This document shows positions 23,510 to 36,005 of a DNA stretch of 64,000 bases, in pieces. Origin of the DNA: Hydractinia symbiolongicarpus (taxonomy: Eukaryota > Cnidaria > Hydrozoa > Anthoathecata > Hydractiniidae); the NCBI RefSeq assembly GCF_029227915.1, contig NC_079884.1, forward strand, positions 25,110,001 to 25,174,000, given 5' to 3'. Positions within the stretch are counted from its first letter, which is position 1. Every line of letters starts with the position of its first letter. The notes below the pieces were generated by a model. The model was not told where the DNA came from, did no database searches, and saw only the letters and a program-made list of their open reading frames with translations. The translations under genes and the position numbers were made by a program.

Positions 23510-24480
23510 CAACTTTTTTGAGGGAGTACAACACCGAAAAAACCTGGTTTTTTTTATATTTTGTATAAATTCTTACCGGGCAGGACTCTGTACAACATAC
23601 CGAAATGACTGATCCCTCTCTATTTATAAATTTGATGCGTTCCAAATCACAGTTTTTTGAAATTTTGGGTAATATTTAATGAGTACAAGATGCAAATACT
23701 GATTTTTGTTGAATCAGAAGTATTTCCTACCATTCTTTTTTTACACTTTTGTGGAGAAAAAGTGTATGCAATATCATCAGAATAACTGATTTTGTTGCAA
23801 ACGGTTTTTCTTTTTCACATTTTGGATTGAAATATTGTTATAAAGGGCATATATCAATAGACATATATATACCAAAATAATTAAATTCTGCAAACTTTGA
23901 TTTTGTCGTTCATCTCTCATCTTTTATATTTTGATTAAACTTAAAAGGAAAAGGAAAGGAAAAGGAAACCATAGGAATTATTTAGAATTTGTATTTTGTG
24001 TTGCAAATTTAGTGCAAAAATTTAACTGTTGTGAGGGAGGACCATATGCAATTATATATATACTAAAAATAATAATTTGATATTCTACAAGTTGTATTTT
24101 TGTATGCACTTAAATGACTGCTTTTTCTGAGTTGAATTTGATGGGTTTCATATCAATTTTGTGGAAGATTTTATGGCTGAAGACAATATAGAACATGCCA
24201 ATTGAACTGATTTTTGTTCATATTTTGATTTGCTCCTCATAAACCTTTGTGTTCTACATTTATTGTAAACTTTTGTGAGGAAGGACCATATATATATACA
24301 ATGTTTTCAAAATAATGATTTTTGTTGATTGGAAATTTACTCCTTGCTCATTGCTTTTTCGACATTTCAGGTTAAAATGTTTGGTAAAGTCAGTACGGAT
24401 CATTAGACAAAAAATTGTTTTGTTAACCGGTTAATTTTTACATTTTGTGCATATTTTTGCGGGAGAGGATGGTATGCAAC
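23510..24480. repeat. Degenerate tandem repeat within Helitron
   Basis: The phrase TTTTGTGAGG(A/G)AGGACCATA followed by 'TGCAA...AATAATGATTTTTGTTG' recurs in altered form near 23513, 23748, 24020, 24268 and 24450. Spacing is irregular, roughly 180-270 bp. Old, strongly diverged unit. Confidence 0.5.
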
Positions 24481-25096
24481 CAAATAAATGATTTTTCAAA
24501 GTTTAACTTTTTGTTTTTAGGTGTTTTGTGTTTGTTTAAGTTTGGCTTTTTGATATTGTTCAGGTTGTATTGTTGTATAAGCATTTAGGGAAAAGACAAT
24601 GTTTAAAATGCTTAAAGAACTTATTTCATAGATCTGTGCTTACTGTTGCAAGCCTTTCTTTTCGACATTTCAGATTAAAATATTGAAGGTTTTCAACATA
24701 ATCACATAATAAGATGTATCCATATTTGAGATATGTGTTATTTCTGACATTATTATTATTGTTGTCGTAACTGTCTGGGTTGTGACTGTCAATGTTGTAA
24801 CTTTCTACTAACCAGATTTTACACCTTGCACGCCGTTGTTTTTCATATTTTGTCTGAAGTTTTGTTGGGAGGATTTCATGCGATTTGACATTTGATATTT
24901 TGTGTTAGATTTTAAGAACTTTTTTGTTAAATTATGACTTATATACTTTCTTTTTATGCATTTTCAGATTATTTTTTTTAGTAAAAGGCATATTCAATAT
25001 ACTGAAATATTTGCTGATGTCATCAAAATTCAAATGACAGAACTTTTCAATTGTTTTTCTGCCTAAGTGGATTTTTCCACGGGCCTAATCGACTAG

Positions 25097-25227
25097 TCTA
25101 TATTATAATACCCGTATACGTCTGTCTGTCACGCAAAATGGTAGCTTAGCTGCGCGATAGCGAGAAGCACGCAATGCGGTATAAAAAGGACGGGCAAACC
25201 CGTGGATTTTCCACGGGCTAACGACTA
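25097..25227 (+). mobile_element. 131-bp mini-Helitron
   Basis: TCTATATTATAATACCCG at the start and the hairpin CCCGTGGATTTTCCACGGG, CTAACGA, CTAG then T at the end. It begins on the base directly after the CTAG of the preceding Helitron. It is about 85-90 percent like the 117-bp copy at 55442-55558. Confidence 0.8.
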
Positions 25228-28200
25228 GTTATATTTATTCACCATCGTGAAATAATAAAATCATATTCAAAAGCTTGAAGTAATTCTATGGCGAGTTCTT
25301 TCTCATTTGTTTTTTTTTGGAGAAACAATATGTTGTTACTTCAACTCCTTCAAATGCTTTAAAAAATTGCAGTAACGGTAAACAAATTAGCTGTTGCCAA
25401 CTTAATTAACGCTGTTATATGTAACCTAACACTCAATTTGTAGCTTTGTGGCAAGTATCCTGTACAAAATTACGTTGCTGTGTAATTCATCCTCTAATTA
25501 GCCTTGAGGTGTGTTCGTGTTGTTCGTAACTTTACTTAATGTCAAAAGAACACGTAATACGTAATATATTACCTGTGAAACCTTTGGGCGACGAAGACTG
25601 TAATTCTGATATCCGTTGAATATTTACCTAGGCTGTGATTTAGTAGGGCTACGATCTTAAATAATACAGATATTGCAAAATATTTCCGATAAACAGGATG
25701 TAGGGGATATACTTTAAATATGCGTCTCAAAGGATAGCCTTTTTATTGAACGGAAAAAGATCACAGATGTCAAATAGCCTCCATACGTTATTTGTGGAAA
25801 GTACGTGACTGTCCAATTTTAGAAATAGAAGAGATTATAATTATACGATGCGATGCTTTTGTATTGCATCTAATACTTTACTAATTGTAATCGCAGTTGT
25901 ATTAACATCAAAGAAAAATTATTTGTTGTTAAACACTGTTTCCGAGGATGTGACAGTAAAAGTTGATCTTGCTTATAGCTGTGTTATAAATAAACGTGGG
26001 ATGCTTGTTTTAGAAAATAGGAAGAAGTTGTAATGATTGGTCTTTCACTCGTTTTGCCATGGAAATTTTCCTTCGGATTCTTTCCATACCAAAAGAGGAA
26101 CTTAGGAGGAAAAAATAAAGTGGGAAGTAGTCATTGATTATTTTGGCAACCAAACACAAATGCAAGAATTTTTCCACTTGTGTTGAAAACACAGTTGCAG
26201 CTTCCAATTAAAAAGTGAGTTATTACACTCACTCACCATTTTCCGCCTTGAAATTTTCCACTAAGCGAGACAATTTGAAATACCATGAAGAGTGAGATTA
26301 AAAGAGCAATCTATAAACTGGTAGTTGTCATGGCTATTCTCGACCCCAGAGCTCTTTGAGATAATCTCGAAAGTAGTTTATCTCAAAGAGCTCTGGGGTC
26401 AAGAAAGGTTAATGGCAGATGTATTTGCATATCTATTTTACACAAAAATTAGAAACTCCATTGCGTTCCAAGTATCGCTGTTACAACTGTGCTAGGAGTT
26501 GACTACATGGAGAATTTCAGCTTGGGCTAAAATTTTAACAAGGGGCCGGATGCGAAATGTTTTGCTATTACATGGGGATTTGAGCATGATCTAAGGCCCG
26601 GGGAAATTTTTTTCAACTCTGCCGAGTTAAAACATCTTCCAAAAATGGAATATAAGTTAAGTTTTAACCAATCAAATACTATTACAGAAAAGATGGTAGC
26701 GCAGTACAACGCCCGGGATTTAGAGAACGCACTATGCTTATCCAAAAAAAAAATAAAAGTTTGGAGAAAAGATAGCCCAACACATTAAACATTAAAAAAT
26801 ATGTATTACAACTTCTTTTAACAAACTTCTTGAACAAATTGTAAGATAAAATTTTAATGCGTTTTAAATCTACTTTTTTAATAAAGAATAACCTTATAAA
26901 GTTTTGTCAATAAATTGATAATTTGATTAATCATTGCACAAGTTAAACTATTGTCGGACATTATTACCACCTCTAACTGTGTTTGATCGTGGGAAGTATT
27001 TTTTTATTCTTACTTTCTGAGCTTCTTATTTCTAAATGAGCTGTGTGGGTGATAATTTCAGTCACGTACGCCAACAAATGTGGAATTAAACTTGGCTACA
27101 AGGTCAGACGACCCAACGTGGTATTTAAAACGCTGTCTAAATATTTTCCAGATATAAAGCCCTCATAAATTTAAGTTCATAGATTGATAAAAATCCGCTG
27201 CTTATTCTGAAGCACCGGTTATGTTCTAGTAATTGTTTTTGCCTATTGGATTACTTTAAAAACTACAACAACAATCACAGATTTTTGAACCTCGTTGTTC
27301 GCTTTGCGAAAAAAACACAAGACATTATATGTTAGCGATTTATGCTAGCTATGGGATTTCGATTACGGAATTAGGGATTAGTTCCATTTAACTTCATTTT
27401 CGGTGTAGTGCAAAAAACTCATAAGCTTTTTTTCAGCGCGTTTGCACTTAGACAAAATCAGTAATTTTGTGAACAATCCTTAAAGTTATTCGCATGGAAT
27501 GTGTTGGAAAATGCAAGCCGGTAAATGACGTTTTCAGATGTTAGCTTAAGTATCAAATGCCTGTTTAGAGATCTCTTCATCTTTTACTAGAAATATTGTT
27601 ATTTGCATTAAAATTGTTTAAATGCGTTTTTGTTGGATATGTTTCCTGCTTAAGTGTCCATAGATGAATCTTCTCGCGTGTTTATATCTAATTCAGATTT
27701 TAACAAATTTGCAGACATTGCATTCTCATTCGTTATCAAGATTTATCCACTTGAGGCGAAGAAATGTTTCAGAAAGGTTCAGCCAAATCAAATACTGTCT
27801 CACCCAGAATGGATAAATCTGATATTCAACCAAATTTGATTTCAATATCTGTATTATATACCCTGCTGATCCTTTTTTGGAGTTTCTCTGATGTTTTCTG
27901 GTGTTTAGAAAGAAAAAATGTTCACAAAGCTAACCCTCAACAATTTTAGAAGAGTTTTAACCAATCAGGTATAGTAATTACGTTTAAAACAAAAGAAATT
28001 AACGCTTGGACGACTTAAATGATTGAAATCAACATGTATAAGATCACTTCCATTAAACAACATGGGTGGAATATCATATTTTATAGGCGACCTTATGTAA
28101 ATGCTCGGAAAATAACTAAACAAAAATATTAAAACTCGAAAAATATGTACCATATTGTATTCTGTACGGTGCGATAACTACAATCGGACAAAGTATTATT

Positions 28201-31200
28201 CCCAAACTGATTTTTCTGTGTTTCCGCAAACATATGGCAAAACCCTAGTGTAGTTTGTACAAAACTTATTTTTCCCTATTTCAGTGTTGTACGTGTCCGC
28301 AAAGGCCTTGAAAACATGGACGGAGGGAAAAAAGTAGGAACATAATGGTACATTTATGATTGTTTTAATAATTTTATTGTATTATTGTTATAATATATAA
28401 TATAATTTTATTGGATTGTAATACGAATTCACGTAGGAAAAAATATCAATAGCTTATAATGCTAACTTATTCAGTGAGAACAACGCTACACTTTACAAGG
28501 TTAAAGATCCGAAAAAAAACAATACAGAATAAAGGTACATAACTTACGCGTTGAAACTTTTCCTGAACTGGCAGTTTAATATCTATGCACGAATACTGTC
28601 TTCTTCAAAGGTATGTTACTTGGAAATGAATACCATAATATAATGTTAAAATTTGAATTTTCTAGTTTTATATGCCGATACGTAAATGAACTATTCTATA
28701 GGGTTCTATAGGTTGTTGTGTACAGGGTTGCGTGTAGGCATATAACTAAATAACCTAGTTTTTTTGCATCAGTGCGAATACCATAGAATGACTCAGAAAA
28801 AAAACTTTGGCATTGCAAACAGGAAGTCCATGTAGGTGGCAAATATATATGCAAGTATATATTTTCCGGAATAGACAGATTAATAAGTTTAGACTCGTGG
28901 AAATGTACAGGTTCTGTTTAAAAGTAACCATAAAACAAGCAAAGGAAAAAAATAGTTTGAAATATGTGGTTGCCTGAGACTTTTATAAATATTACACTGT
29001 TTTAGCCATTTTTAGACTTGAAAATAGGTGATGACGTTCTCTAATCTGTTATCCCAATTGTCCCACAATTCACTAACAAACATTCTTAACAAGTTTATGC
29101 CAATATAATGTCTTTTTCCTCACTTTTGAAGAGAATAGGTGTGGCTTTCCCTATCCACCCGACCGGGTTTTTTTCAGGCTCCCAGAAAAGTTAGAAATAA
29201 ATAGGATTAAAAGATTTAAACTTTTGATGTATTTTGTTTTTCTGTTTTGGTTTCTGTTACTTCCGGCGCCATATGGACAGGTTACGTGATTTCTCAAGAA
29301 AAAAAAAAACACTCCACTGCGGGGTATTGATGCACTAAACAATTACTTGATATCGTTTACTCGTCTGTCTCACAATCACATTAAAGGGGGTTTACGTACT
29401 TTTCTTTTTTAACATTTCGCGTGCGTTTTATGAAAAGCCTACCAATCACTATCATCTGTCAAGCCAGGTGTTTCGACATATTGTCTTCTTCGATATATTT
29501 ATAATACACCTTTCCCGAGACTTATTCTTTTGATGTGCCGCAACATTTTCTGTTGAGTTTTATGAAAAACGGACAACAGATTTGAATTCCTTATCAAAAA
29601 TGTCATAAAAAAAAAAGAAAATTTCGAAACAATGCAGCAAGTAAACAACCTGCTATTCTAATTAAAAGATTTGTGGCATGTCCAACCTCTTTTTGAAAAC
29701 GAGGCGGGACATGGTAACTTGAGCATTAAGAAGACTTTGACTGTGATATATATCTCCTCAAAATAGCACTTTCTGTTGGCGTATCAAGTTAAACTTTTAC
29801 ACATAAATTAAACAAACTATGCTGAATTCAAATATGGTATTCATATTTTACGAGTTTAAAAAAAGTATGACTCATGGTCTCGGGAAAGGTGTATAATGCG
29901 TAACTGGCAACAGAATTATTCATTGAATTAAACAATAACATACATTGTAGAGAAGTATAGGAGGTGGAGCCCATTGTTGTTTTCGACATATGTTTTCTCC
30001 TATTTTCCACTTGTGTATACACTTGCCAAAGAAGTGATTAATAATGTGCATTAATATGTTTTTGTTTGACTTGTTTATTTAGCACTGCAGTTTCCAAAAT
30101 AATGTCATTATTCTTTTCTGCAGGTAATGTATTGAATTAGTCATGTAAAAATGTATCAAATAAATCTATTTTTCAATAATTTTTAAGTTTTATTCCTACG
30201 TGGTTAGATTCCTTACAGGGGGTTTGTTTCTGCACAAAATCAAGACTTATTTCAACAGGCACTTCTAAAAATCAGTAAGTTGAATGTTGATAAGAAGAAC
30301 ACCTGTTTTATAAAATTTATTTTGTTTATCAGACAATAATTTTGCTCAGTGCTCAGAAAAGTAAAAAACTTAGCAATTTTTTTCTAATGTTTAAGGCCGT
30401 ATTATTTAGTTATAAGCCTAACAGCATTACTGTTTTGCAAGTCTGCATGTGATCATATCATTGTTGATCGTGAGTACGAATGATTAAGCATAGTTTAATG
30501 GACGTAAATAATCCTATGCAAAACTTTTCTTAAATCTGAAGAAAATAGTACACTATATGGCTATTGAATAGAAAGCTCTGATTTTTGGAAAATATCACGA
30601 AATTTATCGCTGACTTTCATGAATAAGTGTCATGACAATCTTGTGGCTACTATACTTCTGTAAAAATTATTCTTCATGAAGAATTGTGTAGGGTGTAACA
30701 CCAAAAGATGTATGTGGTCATCTATTGCACGTACCGAAACTCGTGGGATTCTCTTGGTTACAGGATTAAGATGCTTCATTTAATTTCTGCTGCGTAGATG
30801 TTTATCACTGCAAGAAGAATGAGACCTCTCTTCTTTAAAACATATGATGAAAACTGGAGATACTAAAAAGGTATCCCTAATTTACTAAAAAAGTAAATAA
30901 ATGATCCTAATGATTTTATCAGGTACGCTAAAAAACATTCCCTTTTCGTCTGATAATGTTTTACTTTGCACAATAGATATCGTTAGATTACCTTAGCATA
31001 TCACATATAAGAGGTTTTAAACAGCTTAAGGTTTTCTAAAAAATAATCATTTTGAAGACTAAAAAAAGGGACAAATTTACTCTGTTACATGCTGTTTTTT
31101 TATTTAGAACTTTGAGGGGCAAAGTCTCTTTAAAATTACCACCTTAGATTTAGTATAGATAAACCGACATATATGTTCTGTTTAAGAAAAGAAAGGGCAG

Positions 31201-31755
31201 AATCTAATTACATATTTTTATGTTTACGTTCTAGCTGTTAGGTTACTTACAAAATGCGCATGACTCGACTAAATTTTTAGATTTTTTTGGATGGTTTTAG
31301 TTAAACACGATTATTTTCACATTTGTTTTTGTCATCTTTCGCAAAAAAATATTTTCTATTTTAAACAAAGAATATTGTGATTATTTGTTACTTTAGAGTA
31401 GAAGGAAAAAAGTAACACACCAAACACGGATTGGTTAATTTATTTAGTTAGAACAAATCAAAACAAAACAAATCAAAATGTACATCATAATTACACTGAC
31501 GTACGACCAGCATTCTCAAAAGGAGGTAATTCTTCATATTCTTCATAATCATTTAAGAGATTTCACAATTAAAGAACTCAAAGAGTTTGTTGCATCATAG
31601 GTATAAGATTGAGGGACAGGTTTTGTTGCGAAAATATCACGTAATACTTTGACTCATAACCACCCACTTCTACTCGTTCAACATAATGCAGGCTCAGTGG
31701 GCGTTAAATATCTTTTATGTTAGTTGACCTAAGTACAGATTTTATGATTTTAATG
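25228..31755. other. Long gene-poor stretch
   Basis: About 6.5 kb of AT-rich DNA. Reading frames are short and without motif. The only clear structure is the 23-bp inverted repeat at 26342-26400. Distant exons of a split gene could hide here, but none can be supported. Confidence 0.5.
26342..26400. repeat. Perfect 23-bp inverted repeat, 13-base loop
   Basis: The arms at 26342-26364 and 26378-26400 (GACCCCAGAGCTCTTTGAG and its complement) match exactly. The arms are more GC-rich than the surroundings. The size and pairing resemble a small-RNA hairpin, but there is no direct evidence of transcription. Confidence 0.9.
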
Positions 31756-31940
31756 CTAGTTAGTCAATGGAAAATTTCACAGGAAAACGCCTGACTAACA
31801 AATTTCCCACATCGCTATGTAGTGCATCCTTGCCCGCCTGTTAACAGGAAGTAATGAAATTTACGGACGGGGGTTATTACTATGTCAATAGATCATCGTT
31901 TAATTTGGTCACAGACAGACAGCGAGTATTTTTATATAGA
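31756..31940 (-). mobile_element. 185-bp mini-Helitron, minus strand
   Basis: On the minus strand it starts TCTATATAAAAATACTCG after an A, has the shared CTGTCTGTCTGTGAC box, and ends with a weak hairpin and CTAG. The base after CTAG is C, not T, so the end has drifted. Confidence 0.55.
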
Positions 31941-32054
31941 TAAATAATATGATTTGTAATATAAGTTTAGCTGTCCCCATGCACAAAAGCTTTATTTTTG
32001 AGTCATTCAATTCTAGAATCGCTTTCGTACCATTGTAGGCAAATTTTGCATATG

Positions 32055-32080
32055 TTTTTTTTTTTTTTTTTTTTTTTTTT
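32055..32080. repeat. T26 homopolymer
   Basis: A pure run of 26 T. It could be the tail of a retroposed sequence on the minus strand, but no body was recognised. Confidence 0.9.
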
Positions 32081-32447
32081 CGTTACTGTAAGGTGACAAA
32101 AATCGAATATATTACAGTTTGATAAAATATTGTATTCAAGTGAAGTTATATTTGCTGTGTTTTGTTTTAACGGTACCGATAACTTTGTCAGGTGATGTGT
32201 CATTTTCACATAGTTGATTAACAATATTACGGAGTTTCATACCGCGCAGGTCTGGGCACTAGAGAAACGCTTGTAGGGACAAATGTTTAGCTTGTTTATG
32301 TTGCACTCGATTACCCCTATTGGTTTCCCGGTCATTTGCTCATAAATTTTATACCGTATGGGAGCAGTTGAGGCATAAATTCCTAATTTTAGTATATATT
32401 CTTTCCTTATATTTATACTTTTCTACAACATTTAACTTATCTAAAAC

Positions 32448-33110
32448 ATTGTGAAATGGTTTTGCTCGTCATCCCTTTGCTATAATAACTTTCGAACACA
32501 AAATTCAAATGGAGAAAAGCTTATATTTTACAGATTGCCAAGGACAAGGATTTACAAATGGAGTACCAAAAAATTATTAAAACTGCTGGAGTTAATTGGA
32601 AAAACGGACACATATGTTGTGAACATTGGAGTGCTGGTTATAAAATTAATGAAACTCTTCCTGAGGTTACAGTACCCCAGTCACAAATTCCTATTATTGA
32701 GCAAAAATATAATAGAGCAAAAGAAAGACTTGAAAAAACCCAAAGTGCAGCAAATAAAATGAAAGTTAAGGAGCTAAAAAAAAAATTTAAATTCATCCAA
32801 ACATTTCGTACACCATCTAGTGTAAAGAGAAAACCTCCTGCTAAAAGAATATATTCTACGCCAGAACATAAACAACGAGAACCCTCAAAGAGACAGTTAT
32901 CTGCTAAATTAATATCTAAAGACAAAATTATTGAAGAACTTAAAAAAAATAAACGAATCAAATAATAAAATAAAGAATCTTACCCATAAAAAAAAATTAC
33001 TAAAAATTAAAAACCACTACCTGCAATCATTTGTTAATAAACGAAATAAAATAATTCTTGAAAAAACAGGAACAATTCTAAACCTTCAAAAGTATATATT
33101 TTTTAGGAGA
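32448..33110 (+). pseudogene. THAP protein of the 5.7-kb element, broken
   Basis: Same protein as the intact frame at 16512-17018. Here the start codon is ATT (32448-32450) instead of ATG. One base is lost in the stretch CCAAGGACAAGG (near 32540), and an A-run near 32940 shifts the frame again. After the second shift a basic helical segment continues (NESNNKIKNLTHKK ... ILNLQ) to about 33085, extending beyond where the short copy stops. No DDE catalytic domain follows: from about 33085 the opposite strand codes for the PIN-like protein. Confidence 0.75.
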
Positions 33111-35118
33111 TTGTTGTGCAACATCCATAGCATTATATATAAGTGCTGTGTCAGCTTCTTCGTGGTCGTGTATTCTGCAATCAACAAAATTTGATTCCAT
33201 TTTAGTATCATAAGTCACTATATACCGAATATGCCATGATGAAAGAGCCTCCATCACTTTCTTTGCCAGGTAGATGGTTAAAGCTTGCTTTGTATCAATG
33301 TGGGAAAGAAATTGCTTGAGACTAATGGATGAAATATTGGTGTTGTCTGATACTTTGTATCGAACTTCATTACCAGATGTACGATGCTTTCTTGTCCGTG
33401 CTTTCAAGGAGTTTTCTATATAGCGATCAAATACCAATCGTATTTCATCACATCCTCTTGAAATTTGTAGTACACGTTCTGTGAAAGCTGATGCGAAATC
33501 CTAAAAAATTAACAGAGTATTTCACAAGTGCGTCAGAAAATTACGTAAGATAGTGATAAATTGAATACATACCTTGCATGTTTTAACTGCCGGTGTTTTT
33601 GGAGTTTGATTCACAACAGCCATTCCATCTATAATGATTACTACTTTGTCCTTTGCTGGCTAATTCCTCTATACCGTGAATCAATTTTGATTTGTCTAAA
33701 CAAGCCAATGGAATTCCATCAGCACTGAACAAGGCCTTTGGTACAACAGAAAACTCAAAGTTGCCAATACAGTGCTCCAAATCCAACTCGGGACGTTTCC
33801 GTGCAGTGATTAAAAATCTTGATAGTAGCGTTTTTTCCTCTTTGAGTTGTATAACTTTATCCCCTACTCTCTTTTTGATAGATTTTCCAAGATCTTTAAA
33901 AGTTACTATTTTCACTTTATTTAACGGTACCCATATCGATTTTGTTCCTTTTATCCTCTCCGTGACAAATTCTTCATAACATTTTGAGCCAATATCAGCA
34001 TGTTGAAGTATTTGTGAATTGTGAAGAACAGCTTTTGAAACAACATTAAATACACAATCGGATTGTCGGAAGTTGACATCGAAGTCATCCATGGTACAAA
34101 GCAATTTATTGACGTTAGAAGCTATCTTGCTACATGTTGAGCCACTCAATTGGTAGTGTTGCTTTCTTTGATCAACATTGAAATTTTGTATATCACAAAA
34201 CTCTTTCGATAATGATGCAAGTATAGGAGAAACAAGGCAAAACCTGTTCAATGTTGATGGTTGTTGTAACAGTCCTTTAATGCCTCCAGTGACCTTCATT
34301 ACCTTATTCTCCTGCTCCATTGCGTGATCGGACCCAATGGCAGTGAATGGTATATTGGTTTTGGCAATTGCGAAATTCTCTTTCAAGTAGGACCAGGTCT
34401 TCATGTCTGTTTCTTCTAAATTCTTCATGTCTGCCAGATACAAAGGTGTTAATCGGGCGTAATTAATTTGATTGTGGGCGAAAAAATATTTCACTAAACC
34501 ACTCAAAGAGACAAGATTTAATTCCCAAAGTCCTTGTCGCATAGCACGAACGAAAAGCAGAAGTGATTCATACATTTTCATGAAATTTCGCAAAAACAGA
34601 GATTGATGATCCATAGCCTTGTCTAATTGAGAAAACTTTTCAAAAGTCCAAATTCTCTCACAAAGTTCCATCAACTGTTTGTGTTGCTCCTTACATTCAA
34701 CTTTGTCAGAACATTTTATGTTTAAGAATTCTTCCCTTGCAACTCGAACATCACACATAAAATTTGTAACAATCAGAATGGTATGAAGACTTTCCTTCAA
34801 CAAGCTGTACAATATCATATGACTTCAGTTTTTCCCAACAATCTAGATACTTCGAATCACCACAACTAACTCTTTCCTCCAGACATGATAATAACTTTTT
34901 CAAATACTGCTCTTTTGGGTTGCCAACATTCTAAACAAAATACGACATCTTGGTCAAAGTATCAAACAAAAATCTTTCTCTCAAAACTCTCAGAACTCAG
35001 AACAGGAATGGGAAAAAATGTTTAAGTAAAGCGGTACCTTTTTTGATGTATCTTTCTGACACACTATACATTTCCCAAAATCCAGCACATTTATTGTTTT
35101 TACACAGTTAACATCCAT
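33078..35118 (-). pseudogene. PIN/FEN-like nuclease-type transposon protein, spliced, broken
   Basis: Exons can be read on the minus strand. Exon 1 starts MDVNCVKTINVLDFGKC at 35118 and ends at a GTACCG donor. After an intron ending TTTAG near 34931, a cysteine-containing region follows (CYKF near 34770) with a one-base frameshift, then the long frame to about 33588 containing IGSDHAMEQENKVMKVTGG, a hallmark of a large cnidarian/mollusc transposon-protein family. A clean intron (GTATGT...TTTTTTAG, about 33503-33571) joins VVIIIDGMAVVN to the last exon with RLVFDRY and HDHEEADTALIYNA. These acidic positions (IIDG, FDRY, EAD) fit a PIN/FEN-type metal site. The final DTD motif expected after KKYILLK is missing because coding stops at 33078. 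I associate the family with Academ-like elements but cannot confirm this. Confidence 0.65.
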
Positions 35119-36005
35119 TTTAATTCGGTCTATTCATTTTATTATTATGCATGTATGTCTATACTATAAACTTCACATTACACTTCACTAACACTTCGAA
35201 ATTAAACAGTCTAGCTATGAAATTGAACAATAGAATGTTTTCTAGAAATAGAACATTCGAATTCTATGTCTATGTCTATGAAATCGAACAATTATAAAAC
35301 AAAACTTGTTATTATACCGATACTAATACATACAAAATGTCTAAGTGAAATTCGCTACTTGCTTTTCAAAACTAAAGTAAACAACTAAACACGTGCTTTG
35401 GTCTGTAAATTACTGGTCTGTAAATTATCCCTTGAAGTGATTTAAACAATAAATTTTGATCAAACAGAAAGACATTAGGGTGACCCAATACCATACTAAA
35501 ATTCAACAAAAAAACTTCGCTATTGAGCAGGTTATAGTCATTTTTGTGCTGGGTCAGTAAATTACCAGTCTGTAATTTGTACAAAGTTTGAATAGTAATA
35601 TCTTTCGAACGTTACGTTTTGAAGACATGGTTTTTACATTTTTTTTGATCCACTCGATCGCTTCTTTCCAACGATATATAATATGACATATAAATGTGAA
35701 ATTATTTTTTTGCTGACTGTAAAAGTGATGACGTCATCTAATTTGGTCCGATGGGACAAAAAATTTTGCCACCCATATTTTTTTGGTAATTTGGGACCTA
35801 AGGAACAACTTTAAATCAAAAAATCACTTTTAACACACATGTGCACACGAAGCTTTATATCAGAACATAGCAGCACTCACTAATACTTACACATTATAAA
35901 ATACCCTGACTGTAAAGGAACTGGGGAAAGATCATTAAAAAAAGCAACCGAACTTTTATGCGTTTTAACAATTTGTCGTCATTCTCTTCATCTTGGCGTT
36001 ATGGC
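35119..36005. other. Non-coding middle of the 5.7-kb element
   Basis: AT-rich sequence between the two minus-strand genes. It would hold the promoter of the PIN-like gene. No motif recognised. Confidence 0.4.

Larger units (their letters stand above)
22625..25096 (+). mobile_element. Helitron, non-autonomous, about 2.5 kb
   Basis: Starts TCTCTTATAATAATACGG after an A and ends in the hairpin GTGGATTTTTCCAC, then CTAG followed by T. These are the Helitron hallmarks (5' TC, 3' hairpin plus CTRR, insertion between A and T). The 5' end shares TCCGTCTGTCTGTGAC with the mini-Helitrons at 25097, 31940 (minus strand) and 55257. No Rep/helicase gene is visible. Much of the interior (23500-24900) is a degenerate tandem repeat. 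Confidence 0.7.

Noticed and set aside
27654-27949. Two overlapping 61-codon frames
   Set aside because: Short, no motif and no splice signals around them.
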